IMG/VR virus record: IMGVR_UViG_3300006922_000048
Coordinates: 1 to 44,187 of that record
DNA: 44,187 nt
Source of the DNA: a virus
Reading direction: 5' to 3' (one strand)
Below the pieces are notes generated by a model that was not told the origin of the DNA, made no database searches, and saw nothing but the letters and a program-made list of their open reading frames with translations. This document shows positions 1 through 13,300 of this stretch, piece by piece. The stretch's first letter is position 1; every line of letters begins with the position of its first letter. The position numbers and the translations under genes were made by a program.

Positions 1-381
1 AGTTATGTTTTAAATACAGCAGGGATTGAATGTTTGCGAACTCTAAGTAGCCAAGGCTATAAACAATATGGTTCAGAAATTGACTGGAGGACATTTGAAA
101 ATGTTCGCACTAATGACATAGTGGTTTTAACAAGAAATGATGACCCACGCTTCGGACATGTTGGATTTTTTAGAGGTTATAATCCGTCAACAAAACGAGT
201 ACAACTGTTAGGCGGAAATCAAAAGGATACTGTAAAGTTAAGTAATTTTTTAGTAAGGGGCAATAGAATGACATTAACATCAATAAAAAGAAATTGGACT
301 GTTCCGGAGAAATATGATTTTCCAGTTATTGGAACAGATTTGGCTTCGGGTAACCTTGATAGTTATGCAAGTACGAGGTAA
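1..381 (+). CDS. NlpC/P60- or CHAP-like cell-wall peptidase, 3' part (5' end outside window)
   Basis: The reading frame is open from base 1 to the stop at 381, so this is the C-terminal about 126 residues of a longer protein; the TTG at 34 is internal. The visible part begins SYVLNTAGIECL and continues to GHVGFFRGY and VQLLGGNQ. A helix ending in a small residue, then a His-containing GHVGF strand and a GGNQ turn, is the pattern of papain-like NlpC/P60/CHAP amidases, including the TIGR02594 type common in phages; the His of GHVGF would be catalytic. The nucleophilic Cys would lie upstream and is not seen. The gene ends 3 nt before the gp25-like gene. That placement suggests the peptidase end of a baseplate hub or tail lysin that opens peptidoglycan during injection. 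Family assignment is moderate; role is inference. Confidence 0.68.
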   Translation, partial: SYVLNTAGIECLRTLSSQGYKQYGSEIDWRTFENVRTNDIVVLTRNDDPRFGHVGFFRGYNPSTKRVQLLGGNQKDTVKLSNFLVRGNRMTLTSIKRNWTVPEKYDFPVIGTDLASGNLDSYASTR

Positions 382-384
382 AAA

Positions 385-819
385 ATGGAACAAGATTTAT
401 ATAAAAATATTAAGGTTGTAGGGTACGAAGATAAAACATCTCAAATATCAAAGAGGTATAGAGGTATTAGTACAGTTAACAACAAAAATGAAAGTAAGGT
501 ATTATACGATGTTTCTATTATCAAACAAGATATAATAAATCACTTTCATATACGACAAGGCGAAAAGTTAGAAAATCCTACATTTGGAACTATAATTTGG
601 GACGTTATATTTGAGCCGTTAACTGACGACCTTAGAGAAGCAGTATTAGAAAATGTAACAGATATTATTAACTCAGATCCACGTGTTCAAGTTGATAGTG
701 TTTTTGTAGAACAGCAAGAAAGTGGTATTTCGATAGAATGTACACTACGATATTTGTCGTACAATATATCTGAAAAAATGCGTTTAGATTTTGATCAAGC
801 AAATGGTCTCATTAGTTAA
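385..819 (+). CDS. 25: gp25-like baseplate wedge protein
   Basis: A 144-residue protein of the GPW/gp25 family; T4 gp25 is 132 residues. The diagnostic centre is around residue 67, FGTIIWDVIFEPL followed by an acidic helix with LREAVLENVTDII, then a SDPRVQV strand. The preceding stretch YDVSIIKQDIINHF is the usual lead-in. In T4 this protein is part of the wedge core and binds gp6 and gp53 next to the sheath, which fits its position directly before the gp6-like gene. The family is sometimes labelled lysozyme-like, but there is no sign of enzymatic activity here. It starts at ATG 3 nt after the previous stop. A 45-nt gap carrying a late-promoter-like box separates it from gp6. Confidence 0.93.
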   Translation: MEQDLYKNIKVVGYEDKTSQISKRYRGISTVNNKNESKVLYDVSIIKQDIINHFHIRQGEKLENPTFGTIIWDVIFEPLTDDLREAVLENVTDIINSDPRVQVDSVFVEQQESGISIECTLRYLSYNISEKMRLDFDQANGLIS

Positions 820-838
820 GTGCGTATATATTTCAAGC

Positions 839-848
839 AAATAAATAC
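839..848 (+). promoter_or_regulatory. T4-type late promoter-like box (AAATAAATAC)
   Basis: The gp25-gp6 gap holds AAATAAATAC 17 nt before the gp6 start. T4 late promoters consist of a TATAAATA -10 box read by the phage sigma gp55, and marine T4-like phages use related ATAAATA boxes. The same ATAAATAC core recurs before the genes at 18356 and 22751. Function is inferred from this match and position. Confidence 0.55.
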
Positions 849-864
849 ATTGTAGGAGAAACGT

Positions 865-3800
865 ATGTCAGTAACTGATAGACAAAATAAGTTAATTGTT
901 GCAGAAGATTGGAAAAGAATTTATCAATCATATAGGAATGCGGACTTTCAAAGTTACGACTTTGATAGCTTAAGACGCACAATGATCAATTATCTAAGGG
1001 AAAATTATCCTGAGGATTTTAACGATTATATTGAAAGTTCAGAGTACCTTGCACTTATTGATTTAATTGCATATCTTGGACAAAATTTAAGTTTCCGTAT
1101 AGATTTAAATGCAAGAGAAAATTTTCTCGAAACAGCAGAGCGTAGAGAAAGTATCTTACGTTTAGCAAGACTTATTAATTACAATCCAAAAAGAAATTCA
1201 GCAGGTAACGGATTTCTAAAAATACAAAGTATACAAACAAGTGAAGATATTATTGATAGTAATAATATTAATCTTAACAATCAAAATATTGTTTGGAATG
1301 ATAGTTCTAATTTAGATTGGTATGAACAGTTTATTAAAATTTTAAATAGTTCTTTAACAACAAGTAACAAGTTTGGTAATCCAATTGCATCAGATATAGT
1401 TAGTGGGATTAATTCGGAACAATATAGAGTTGCAGGCGTATCGTCAGATGTACCAGTTTTTAGTTTTTCTAAAGCCATTAACGGATCAAATTTACCTTTT
1501 GAAATTACAAGTTGTCAAATACAAAATGGAAAAATTACAGAAGAAGCACCTTATCCTGGCAATAGTTTAAGTTTTGTTTATAAAGATGACGGCAAAGGTG
1601 CAGCAAGTTCTAATAACGGATTCTTCTTACATTTTAGACAGGGAACGTTACAAAACGGAAACTTTAATATTAGTAACCCAAGTTCTAACCAAGTTGTAAA
1701 TATAGAATCTACAAATATAAACGACACAGATGTATGGCTTTATAAATTAGATGACTCAGGTAATGAAATTGAACTATGGAACAAAGTAGATAGTTTAACA
1801 GGAAATAACATTATATACAACACACTTACATCTGGCTCTAAAAATATTTATAATGTATTAACTAAAGCACAAGATAAAATTAACGTTATATTTTCAGATG
1901 GAATATTTGGTAATTTACCTAAGGGTAATTTTAAAATTTATTATAGAACAAGTGCAAATTCAAGTTACCAAATTGTTCCAAACGAAATTAGAAATATTTC
2001 AATTAAAGTTCCTTATATAAATGCTAACGGAAACTTGCATAATTTAACAATTACAGGAAGTTTAGAATACACTGTTACTAATGCATCAACTACAGAAACA
2101 AATGAAAGTATTAAGCGTAATGCACCTGCAACATATTATACACAAAATAGACTTATAACAGCTGAGGACTATAACATTGGTCCTTTAAGTACCAGTCAAG
2201 ATATTATTAAAGTAAAGAGTGTTAATAGGAATGCAAGCGGCATAAGCAGATACTTTGATCTTAAGGATAGTACAGGAAAGTATTCTAACACTAACGTATT
2301 TGCTGATGATGCTATTATATACAAGCAGGAAATAGTAGAAAAGACTGCATTTAATTTTGAAACAAAAACAGATATTGAAAATGTATTAATTAATACAATA
2401 CAACCTATTATAAAAGAAAATAATACAAGAAATTATTACTTTGAAAAATACAACGAAATTCTTCTTACAGAAAATAATGTAGTATGGACACAAACTACAA
2501 CGGATACAAATAGAGATACAGGGTACTTTAAAGATTTAAGTGACAATGTGTATAATCTTGGTAGCTTTACAAGTGGCAATTTACAGTATGTAGAACCAAG
2601 TGCATTAGTTAAATTTTCTGCTCCTACTGGTTATCATTTTATGACAACAGATAATAATAAACTTATGCTCGGAGATGCAGATCATCCTGGAGCAGTTTCT
2701 TATATATGGACAAAAATCATTAATGTTGTAAATGACGGAACAGCAAATTCAACTGGAATTTTAGACAACGGCGATAGTCCTGTAGTTATTACTGATAAAA
2801 TTCCATCAGGCGCAATACTTACTGCTATAAGACAAAAATATACAAAAGAGTTTGGTACAGATATTTTAAGTAAAGCAATTGATTTAATTTTTGCATTTAA
2901 AACTTTTGGATTACGTTATGATGCAATATTGCGTCAATGGAAAATAATACTAAATGAAGATTTAGATATTATAAATCCTTTTAGTTTAGGTAAGTCCGGC
3001 GACACAACAAAGACAAATCAAGATAGTAGTTGGATAGTATTGCTTGAAACAAATGGCATTAGTTATACAATTACTAATAGAAAATTAGAATACGTTGCTG
3101 AAAGTAAAGATCAAGTTAGATTTTTGTTTGAAAAAGATAACACAGTATTTGATACAAAAACAGGACAGTATGTTTCCGATACAGTTAAAATTTTAAGTAT
3201 AAACAAGCAGCCTAATAGTCTTATACCTTTTACAAAAGATTACACTTGGCAAATAATTGATGTGTTTAACAATGTCGAAGGATATGTCGATAGTAGAAAA
3301 GTTAAAGTAGACTTTTTTGATAGTGACTTTGATAATACGATTGACGATCCTGATATTTTTAATACATTAGTTGATCAAACAGCAAGTAACCTTAATAGGT
3401 TTGTATTTCAAAAGCAATATATTACTTCAGAAAACTTAGAAGATTTTAAGTACGTATCACAAGCTGACGAAGGTATTATTATTGTCAATAATGAAGGACA
3501 AATTGGACCATTAACTAATGCATACCCTGATGGACAAATATTCTATCTTGTAGAATCTAATTTATTTAAAAAATATACAGCATCGGCATCTTCGCTTTCA
3601 ATTGTTAGTAATTACAAAGCATTTGTTGGCAGAGACGGATTAAAAGTACAATATACTCATAGTGCTGATCAAACAACAAGAATCGATCCAAGTGTAAGTA
3701 ATATAATTGATACATATGTTTTAACTAAATCGTATGATATAGATTTTAGAAAGTACCTTTCTGGTGCAACAACAGTAAAACCTAATCCGCCAAGTAGTGA

Positions 3801-4350
3801 TGAATTATTTTTAAATTATGCTGAAAAAATTAATGCAATTAAAAGTATAAGTGACGAAGTTATTATGCAGCCAGCAAAGTATAAGGTTTTATTTGGTAAT
3901 AAGTCTAATACTAATTTACAAGCAACTATAAAAGTTGTAAAAAATCCTGCAATTACTATAAATGATAATTTGATAAAGAGTCAAATAATCGATTATATGA
4001 ATGTTTATTTTGCATTAGACAATTGGGATTTTGGCGATACATTTTATTTCCAAGAAATGGCAACTTATATTATGAACAAAATGTCGCCTATAATTGTTAG
4101 TATGTTAATTGTACCAAACGACCCAGCACTATCGTTCGGCGGCCTTTTTGAAATAACAAGTGAAGATAATGAAATTTTAATAAGCGGAGCAACAGTTGAA
4201 AATATTGATATTATATCAAGTAATACAGAATCGCAATTAAGAAGTTTAGGATCACAAGTAATATCTTATTCTGAAGCAGGATCAACAAGCGGATCTTTAG
4301 CAGTTAATAATAGTGCAGTTAATAATAGTAATAGAGGAAGTAGTTACTAA
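865..4350 (+). CDS. 6: gp6-like baseplate wedge protein, enlarged
   Basis: A 1161-residue homologue of the T4 wedge protein gp6 (660 residues in T4). The N-terminus has the clear signature: IESSEYLALIDLIAYLGQ at about residues 56-73, then FRIDLNARENFL and RLARLINYNPKR. The C-terminal part has a YKVLFGN stretch and a PALSFGGLFEI motif near residue 1085, like the baseplate-J/gp6 family. gp6 dimers form the ring joining wedges around the hub. The extra length lies mostly in the middle (about 150-950), rich in Asn, Ser, Thr and Tyr, and looks like inserted beta domains. The last about 25 residues are a low-complexity Ser/Asn/Gly tail. It has a good AGGAGA site (854-859). The stop overlaps the start of the next gene by one base. 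Confidence 0.93.
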   Translation: MSVTDRQNKLIVAEDWKRIYQSYRNADFQSYDFDSLRRTMINYLRENYPEDFNDYIESSEYLALIDLIAYLGQNLSFRIDLNARENFLETAERRESILRLARLINYNPKRNSAGNGFLKIQSIQTSEDIIDSNNINLNNQNIVWNDSSNLDWYEQFIKILNSSLTTSNKFGNPIASDIVSGINSEQYRVAGVSSDVPVFSFSKAINGSNLPFEITSCQIQNGKITEEAPYPGNSLSFVYKDDGKGAASSNNGFFLHFRQGTLQNGNFNISNPSSNQVVNIESTNINDTDVWLYKLDDSGNEIELWNKVDSLTGNNIIYNTLTSGSKNIYNVLTKAQDKINVIFSDGIFGNLPKGNFKIYYRTSANSSYQIVPNEIRNISIKVPYINANGNLHNLTITGSLEYTVTNASTTETNESIKRNAPATYYTQNRLITAEDYNIGPLSTSQDIIKVKSVNRNASGISRYFDLKDSTGKYSNTNVFADDAIIYKQEIVEKTAFNFETKTDIENVLINTIQPIIKENNTRNYYFEKYNEILLTENNVVWTQTTTDTNRDTGYFKDLSDNVYNLGSFTSGNLQYVEPSALVKFSAPTGYHFMTTDNNKLMLGDADHPGAVSYIWTKIINVVNDGTANSTGILDNGDSPVVITDKIPSGAILTAIRQKYTKEFGTDILSKAIDLIFAFKTFGLRYDAILRQWKIILNEDLDIINPFSLGKSGDTTKTNQDSSWIVLLETNGISYTITNRKLEYVAESKDQVRFLFEKDNTVFDTKTGQYVSDTVKILSINKQPNSLIPFTKDYTWQIIDVFNNVEGYVDSRKVKVDFFDSDFDNTIDDPDIFNTLVDQTASNLNRFVFQKQYITSENLEDFKYVSQADEGIIIVNNEGQIGPLTNAYPDGQIFYLVESNLFKKYTASASSLSIVSNYKAFVGRDGLKVQYTHSADQTTRIDPSVSNIIDTYVLTKSYDIDFRKYLSGATTVKPNPPSSDELFLNYAEKINAIKSISDEVIMQPAKYKVLFGNKSNTNLQATIKVVKNPAITINDNLIKSQIIDYMNVYFALDNWDFGDTFYFQEMATYIMNKMSPIIVSMLIVPNDPALSFGGLFEITSEDNEILISGATVENIDIISSNTESQLRSLGSQVISYSEAGSTSGSLAVNNSAVNNSNRGSSY

Positions 4351-7300
4351 TGGCTTATAATGATAACCAAAATGAAAATGAGTTGCCTACAGGAAACGTT
4401 AAAAAGACATCAAGCCAGTTTCTTCCAAGATATTTTAGAAGTGATTTTAACAAAAAGTTTTTACAATCTACAATAGATCAATTTATTAGTAATGGTAATA
4501 TTGAAAAAATAAACGATTATGTAGGTAAGCGCAGCGCTCGAAGTGTAATAGAACAAGATACGTTTCTTCCTGATGTTTCAAAAGAACGTGAAGATTATCA
4601 ACTTGAACCAGCCTTAGTTAATTTTGACGAAGTTAACAATGTTACCTTTTTCAAAGATTATAACGATTTTCTAAACCAGTTAAAAGTATTTGGCGCTGAC
4701 ACTACTAACCACAATAGATTGAACCAACAAGAATTTTATAGTTGGGATCCAAAGATTGACTTTGATAAATTTACTAACTTCCGTGAATACTATTGGTTAC
4801 CAAATGGTCCTTCGGCTATTACAGTAGTTGGTCAAGAAGAAATTATTGAAAGTACGTATACTGTAAAATTAGGTGACGACCTTGATAATACACCTTATAT
4901 ATTTGATCCAAACGGATTAACAAGAAACCCTACACTAACTTTGTACAAAGGAAGAACTTATAGATTTGAAGTAGACTGTAAAGATGCTCCATTATTCTTT
5001 AGAACGTCAAACATTAATGATGACGATTATAATTTTGGTATGGCTGTTAATAATGGTGCTGAAGAAGGCATTATTGAAATTAATTTATTAGACACTGCAC
5101 CTGATACATTATATTATATAAACGGAAATGATCAAAATCAATCCGGCATAATAAATGTTTTGAAAGCAGAGGACGCATCTTCTTTAGATGTTGAGTTAGA
5201 AATTTTAGGTAAAAAGAACTTTAAACTTTCAAACAACGTTGAAATATCAAACGGAATGAAACTAAACTTTGCTGGAAAAACAAATCCATCAAAGTACGAA
5301 GAGGGTAATTGGTATGTTGAAGGTGTTGGTAACAGTATAGTTCTTGTCTCAGATAAAGATTTAGAAATACCAGCAAAATATTCAGATGCAACTCAAGTTG
5401 AATTTGATAATGTGCCGTTTGATAGCATACCTTTTTCTGATCAAGCAACTTTTGCTGGAACTAAAGATTACATTGTTATAAACAGATCTTCACCAGAAAA
5501 ATCGCAATGGAGTAGATATAATAGATGGTATCATAAAGATGTAATAGAAACAAGTGCAAAAATTACTAATACTACAGCAGAACTTAATCAAGATAATAGA
5601 GCATTTAAGCCTATCATTGAATTTAATTCAGGCTTAAAACTATATAATTATGGTACTCGAAATATTACTAATGTAGATCTTATTGATACATTTACAAATG
5701 ATGTTTTTAGTATTATTGAAGGTCAACAAGGTTACAACATCGACGGTGTTAACTTAGTTGATGGCATGAAAATTATTTTTAATGCCGATCCAGATATTAG
5801 AGTACTTGGAAAAATTTATCAAGTTAAATTTATTAATTTTAAAAATAATAATCAATTAACATTAGTTGAGCTCGAAAGTCCACAACCAGTATTAAATGAC
5901 ACAGTATTAGTTCAGCAAGGAACTAATAATTCAGGTACAGTTTATTGGTTTAATGGATCTAAATGGATTAAGGCTCAAGAAAAGACAGCAGTAAATCAGT
6001 GTCCGTTATTTGATCTATTTGACGAAGACGGTAATAGTTTTGCTGACGAAACTGTTTATAATGCAACTTCATTTAAAGGTAACAAAATCTTTAGTTATAG
6101 TGAAGGCACTGGAACCAACGATGATGATTTAGGATTTCCTCTATCGTATAGAACTATTGAAAATACAGGTGACTTATTATTTAATTTTAACTTTATTAAA
6201 GAAACATACAATTATACAACGTCTAATTTATTGTTAACTGAGAAAATTTCTTCAAACTCTTATGTAAGAGTGTATGATAGAATAGGAAATTATACAACTG
6301 AAAATGCTTGGAAAAAGTCTAAAGTTACAAATACACAGCGTATTGTATTACAATATTTTGCTAATATTGACAATCAAAATGATTTTGAAATCAATTGTTT
6401 TGATACGATTCCGTTAGATGTAACTGCACAGGTGTATGTTGACAATGACTTAAAATTTGAAAATACTGACTATAACTTAGTTAATGAAAATAATAAATTG
6501 TATGTAAGATTTTTACAAAATCAATTAGATAAATCGATAACTATTAAAGTTTCTTCTAAACAGGATAAAAATTCTAACGGAACTTATGAAATTCCTATAA
6601 ACTTAGAAAGAAATCCTAAAAACGAAGAACTACCAGAATTTACATTTGGTGAAGTGGCAGATCACGTATTATCGATTGTTGAAGAGCATCCAAAGTTTTC
6701 AGGAATATTTCCAGGAACAGGCAATTTAAGAGATTTACCTGATAATTGTTTATATGGTAAAAAGGTAGTTAGGCACAGTAGTCCATTTATGTTATCTGGA
6801 TATCATATCTTAAATAAAGATGCAAACATTATAAAATCTTTAAGATATGCAAAAAGAGAATATTCTAAATTTAAAAGATTACTTTTGCAAACAGCAATGA
6901 CTTTAGGATATGAAGGTAGTGCTGGCAATCATCTTAATATAATATTAGGCGAAATTACTAAAAATAAAACTAACACAATGCCTTTCTATTTTAGTGATAT
7001 GATTGCATATAAAGGATTTGTTACTGTTGAACATCTTGTAAAGGATAGTAGAATATTAAATTATCCGATGAATCAACAATTTAGTTTAACTAACTTAACT
7101 GACAAATCTGTATTAGTTTATAAAAATGATATATTACTTACACATGGTAAAGATTACACATTTAATCAAGACTTTGTAAAATTAACTGAAGTGTCACGTA
7201 ATGACACTATCAAGATACAAGAATATGAAACTACTAATGGTAGTTTTGTACCACCTACTCCTACTAAATTAGGTCTTTATCCGGCAACTGAACCTTTAAT

Positions 7301-10300
7301 ATTTGTAGACAATACTTATCAAACTCCTACAAAGATGATACAGGGACACGACGGCAGTCTTACAAGGGCATATGATGATTTTAGAGATGACATAATACTT
7401 GAATTTGAAACAAGAATATACAATAATTTAAAAGTTTCGTATAATACAAGATTTTTTGATTATGATAAATTATATGTTAGTGCAGAACGAAAAGACGGTC
7501 TTAGTTTAGAGTCACTAAACACATCGTTGTCAATTGATTTTGGTCAATGGTTAACATTTACTGGTGGAGTTGATTATCAAAAGAATTCTTATCTAAATTT
7601 AGATAATGCATTTACATATAACTATAACAATTTTGCATTATTCAATAATGACCCAGCTCCTGGATTCTGGCGCGGAGTGTTTAATTATGTTTATGATACT
7701 GATAGACCGCATACACATCCTTGGGAAATGTTAGGATTTAGTGTTAAACCTAACTGGTGGGAAGAACAGTATGGTCCAGCACCGTATACTGACGGCAATA
7801 TGGTTCTATGGAGCGATATTGCACAAGGTAAAATTAAAAAACCAGGCGTACCTGTAACTACTATTAAAACAAAAATAAGACCTTGGCTACTAACACATAT
7901 TCCTGTTACTGAATTTGGAACTCTCAAAACACCATTAGAAGCAGGCTTGATAAAACAATACAGTAATGCTTTGGCAACTGGAGATTTTAGATTTGGCGAT
8001 ATGTCTCCTGTCGAAAATGCTTGGCGTAAAAGTAGTGAGTACCCGTTTGCATTACTTGCAGCAACAATTGTAAATTATCCGCACTTAGTGTTTGCAACAG
8101 GATTCGACAAGTCCAGACAAGTAGTATCTTCACAGGATCAAATAGTTTATAATCCTACAAATAATCAGATTACAATGCAAGATATTATATTTCCAAACAT
8201 TGCAACAGATACATCAAAGTCAAACACTATAGGGTTAATAAATTATATACAAAATTATTTAACAAGTAAAAGTCAAATTCCAATAAGTGTTTATCAAAAT
8301 GAATTAACAAATATGGATATACGTATTTGTAGTAAGTTAGGCGGATTTACAAATAAAGATAATTTTAAATTAATACTCGATAGTAGAACACCATTAAATG
8401 AAGGTAATGTTTTTGTTCCTTCAGAAAATTATGACATATTTTTAAATACAAGTTCTCCTATAAATCAAGTAATTTATAGCGGTGTTATAATTGAAAAACT
8501 TGAGAATGGTTATTCTGTAAAAGGCTATGATAAAGAAAAAAGTTTATTTTATATTAATGAGCATTTAGAATCAGCTAACGATTCTACTTTTGTTACAGGT
8601 GGCGTGTCTGATACATATAGTGATTGGCGAGCAACTACTTGGGGCAAAGGACAAATAGTCTTATACAATGGCAATTATTATAGAGCATTAGATAATATTG
8701 AATTAGGTGAGTTTAACCCAGACGAATGGCAAAAATTATCAAGTCTTCCTGTAGTTGGAGGAGTCAGGGCTACTGTAAGAAAGCGTTTTACAGATAATGT
8801 AGTTACTGTGCCTTATGGAACAGTATACGAGACTGTACAAGACGTAGTTGATTTTCTATTAAGTTACGAAAAATATTTACAGACTTCTGGGTTTGAATTT
8901 AATACCTTTAACAAAGAATTAGAATTAGTTGCTAATTGGTTAACAAGTGCAAAAGAATTTATGTTTTGGACAACACAAAACTGGGAAGTAGGAAGTGTAA
9001 TTACTTTATCGCCGTCGGCGGACAGATTGGTTTATAATAATAAAAATGCTGTTATAGATAATATATTTGATCCGTTTTACGGAAACGAACTATTTAAAGC
9101 AGACGGTACAAAATTAGACAGAAGTACACTTTCTACATACAGACAAAATAGTGAATTTGTCATTGAAACAAAAACTAATGACGGATTGTATTTCTGTAAA
9201 TTGTACCCAGTACAAAAAGAACATGTATTAGTATTAGACAATCGAACAAAATTTAAAGATTATATTTACGATCCAGCAATGGGCTATAGACAAGATAGAG
9301 TTAAAATATTAGGTTATAGAACAAGTGATTGGAATGGCGGATTTGATATACCCGGTTTTGTTTATGATAATATTAAAGTTACATCTTGGGAAAGTTACAA
9401 AGATTATAAAATTGGCGACACAATTAAATTTAAAGAGTACTATTATGTTGCAGATAAAAATATAACAGGTACAGAAACGTTTGACGCAAGTGTTTGGGTA
9501 CAATTATCCGAAGCACCAACACCTAAACTAAAACCTAATTGGGATTATCGATCAGCACAATTTGCAGACTTTTATGATCTGGATACTGATAATTTTGATG
9601 CTGAACAACAAAAGTTAGCACAGCATTTGATAGGCTATCAGCCAAGAAAGTATCTTGAAAATATTATTAATGACGAAGTTTCTCAGTATAAATTTTATCA
9701 AGGTATGATAAGAGAAAAAGGTACTAAGAATAGTTTAACAAAATTATTTGATAGCTTAGGAAAATCTGATAAAGATAGCCTAAAGTTTTACGAAGAATGG
9801 GCAGTACGTACAGGCCAATACGGAGCAGTTGATAATTTTAGAGAAGTAGAATACTTAATTGACGAACAAAAATATATTTTACAACCGCAACCTGTAAAAT
9901 TAACTAATTTAATTAGTGCGTCAGACACATCTTTAGTATACAAAATACCAGAAGCTGATGTTTATACTAAACCATTAGACTATAATCATAGTAATTCTTT
10001 TGTTAGTAAAACTGATTACTCGCAATTTTTAAAAGATGCAGGGTATGTTGCTGAGGAAGATGTCGCTTTTGTAATAAAAGAAATAGACGAAATTTTAAAT
10101 TTAGATTTTTCACAAGTAACAAGATCATCATATATTTGGGTATCTAATAATAATGGTGACTGGGACATACTAAAACCAACGAAAACAGAACTTGTAATAG
10201 AAAGCATTACAAGTGAAGCTCGAGAGGTAACTTTTGATACTAATATACAGGTTACTGATATAAAAGTAAATGATTATATTGGCGTTTATGGTATTGTAGA

Positions 10301-13300
10301 AGATGCAGGTCTTATTAATGACGATAAAATAGGAAGATGTTTCAAAGTTAAGAAAATACAAGGAAGTGCAATTACAGTAGATAGTATTGCACAGGCTCCT
10401 GAATCAATTACTACAGGAAGTGCATTTATATACAAATTTGTGTCATATAGAACAAAAGACATAGAAACATTTAACAATAATCTTAATTCAAATTATCTAA
10501 CAACTAATGATAAAGTTTGGATCGACAGTGTTGACAACAGTAAATGGAATGTAGTTTCTAATACTAATCCGTACTATCAACATCAAGAAATAACTACTGA
10601 GCTTACATTTAAAGATGTTTGGGTAGCAGATACTCGATATAAGAGAAATGACATTGTGTTGTTTAGCGGAGATCGTTATATTGCTATTAACGAAGTTACC
10701 AGCGCAGTTGATCCAAGTGCAGATACAACAAACTGGCAATTAACAGAGTTTGTTGCAGACGGATTTGGTAGTAAAGTAGTAAGTGGTAAAAAGAATCAAA
10801 ATGTATTTGTCCTTGCGCAAGATTCGTACAACGGATTAGGCACTATTTTCTATTATCAAAGAAACAGCGAAACTTTAAATTTAACATATATGAATAAGTT
10901 TGAAGCATTAGAAGAATATGCTACTAACTTTAAATATGATAACATTGCAGTCAGCGACGACGAAGAAATCGTTGTTGTGTCGTCGAGCCAAGCATCAAAT
11001 GTAAAAACAAATTATAAAGGTCTGTTTAATGAGTCTGCACCTGGCGGAACTTATGTAGAAGGCGATATTGTAGAATATCAAGATACATTGTGGAAGTTTA
11101 ATGCAGATTATATAGACGATGCAAGTACATTGTTTACTGAAGTTCAAGATGTAGTACCAGTCAATAACATACCTGTAGAAAGTTTAGGATCTACAGGTTA
11201 CGGAACTTATAGCGAACAGGGTGTAATTTTTGTTTATAAAAAATCTGGACCAAGATCATACGCTTTAGTTAATAGTACAATTAGTAGACGTCCACAACTT
11301 TCTGAATTTTTTGGTAAAGAAGTAGTTATAACACAAAAAGACGGAACATACGAATTATTTGTAAGTGCTCCAGGCACAAATACAAATAGAATATACTTTT
11401 TAAAATATGACGGCGAAAACAATATTTTAAGTTATAATGAAGACAGAAGATACAAAGGTCAATTTGACGAAAATAAAAGTTATAGAAAAGGTGACATTGT
11501 TCAATTACTTGTAGAAGGCCAGTCAGCACAACAAGGGCAGCAACTATTTGTAGCAAACAATACATTACCTGCACAGACATCATTTTCACTTGATAATTGG
11601 GAATTACAAGACCCAGATATAAACTACTTAGAGTATGTTCCTAATACGTTATTTCCTGTTTTAAATGACGATAGTACTGTTCTATCTGATGAAGAAAAAG
11701 AAAACTTCGGAGATGCATTTGCTGTATCAAGTAACGGAGAAGTATTAGCAGTAGGTATATCAAATTATGCAAAATACGATAACGAAGCAACTTATTTAAC
11801 TGGTGACATTGTAAGCAATAATGGAAAAACTTACGAAGCAGTTTCGTCTGTGCCTCCTGTAGTTGAACGAATAATATATTTAGATAGTGCTGGAATTAGT
11901 ACAAAAGTTGATATTGCTCCGGGAAGTATTCTTACTCAAGCAAATACTAACGCAACTGGCGTTGTAAAAAACTTAGTTGTTGATAGTAATAGAATTTTGC
12001 TTACTGAAGTTTCTGGAGTATTTGATACTCAATCCGGTAACGAAGTTACAGTTACAACAACAGACAGTTCTCAATTAGAAGATGCACCATCTGGTAGATT
12101 TATCGGAGAGATTGTAAATATTCCTAATGCAGACACTACAAATACAAGTGCTTGGAGAGAAATTGCCGCAGAAAAAGTTGCAATTTACAGAAAAAATAAT
12201 ACAAGATTTGCATTAGCACAAGTAATTAATGGCACAGTTGAAAATCAAGGCTTTGGCTCAAAGATTGAAATATCAGATGACGGAAATACTTTATTAATAG
12301 GTGCACCGTTAGCTGATGTAAACAATTACGACGATAGCGGAAAGATTTATGTTTATAAATGGCAGTTACAAAACTGGACATTAACACAGACAATTGAAGC
12401 ACCGCAAGATTTAAGAAATCAAAAGTTTGGTGATAAGTTTTCGTTTAATGAAGACACTCTTTTTGTAATAACAGAAGGTACTTATAAGTTTGATAACGAG
12501 GTTACAGACATAACACTTGATGGTAACTTTACAAGATTTGGAGAAAAAAGCAATAACTCAACTAATCTACATGTTTATGATAATTTGCAAGGCGGATTAC
12601 TTTATGCTGGTAAAATTATTTTAGATAAAGTTACTAACTTTATTGATTATAGTGTATATGCAAAAAATAATCATGTTTACATCGGACTTCCGTATGCAGG
12701 ACCTGTTAATGATTATGGTAAAGTATTTGATATCCGCCGACAGATAAACACAACAAGCTGGAAAGTAGATAAAGAACAAACAGATATTATAGATACTACA
12801 AAATTAAAAACAGTATTTGCATACAATAAAGATACTAAAGAACTAATAAGTGATATAGATTATATTGATGTATTGCAAGGTAAAATTGCTGCTCCGCTGG
12901 AACAGGAAATTAACTTTAAAACACATTATGATCCTGCAATTTATGACATAGGAAATGATAGTGTTGTTGTAGATAGCAATCAAAGTTGGGCTGAAAGATA
13001 CATAGGAACAGTTTGGTGGAACCTATCATCGAGTAAATTTTATAATCCTTATCAAGGCGATGTATTATATAAAACAAATTATTGGAACAAAATATTCCCA
13101 GGTTATAACGTAGAAGTATGTGAATGGGTTGAAAGTGATTATATACCGAGTCAGTGGGATAGTTTATCCGGAACATCTGAAGGATTTGCGCAAGGTATAA
13201 CAGGTGATACAAAATATGGTGATGACGTTTATGCTACTGGAAGAAAATATGATCCAGAGGCACAAGCATTTACAACAAAATATTATTATTGGGTTGCTCA

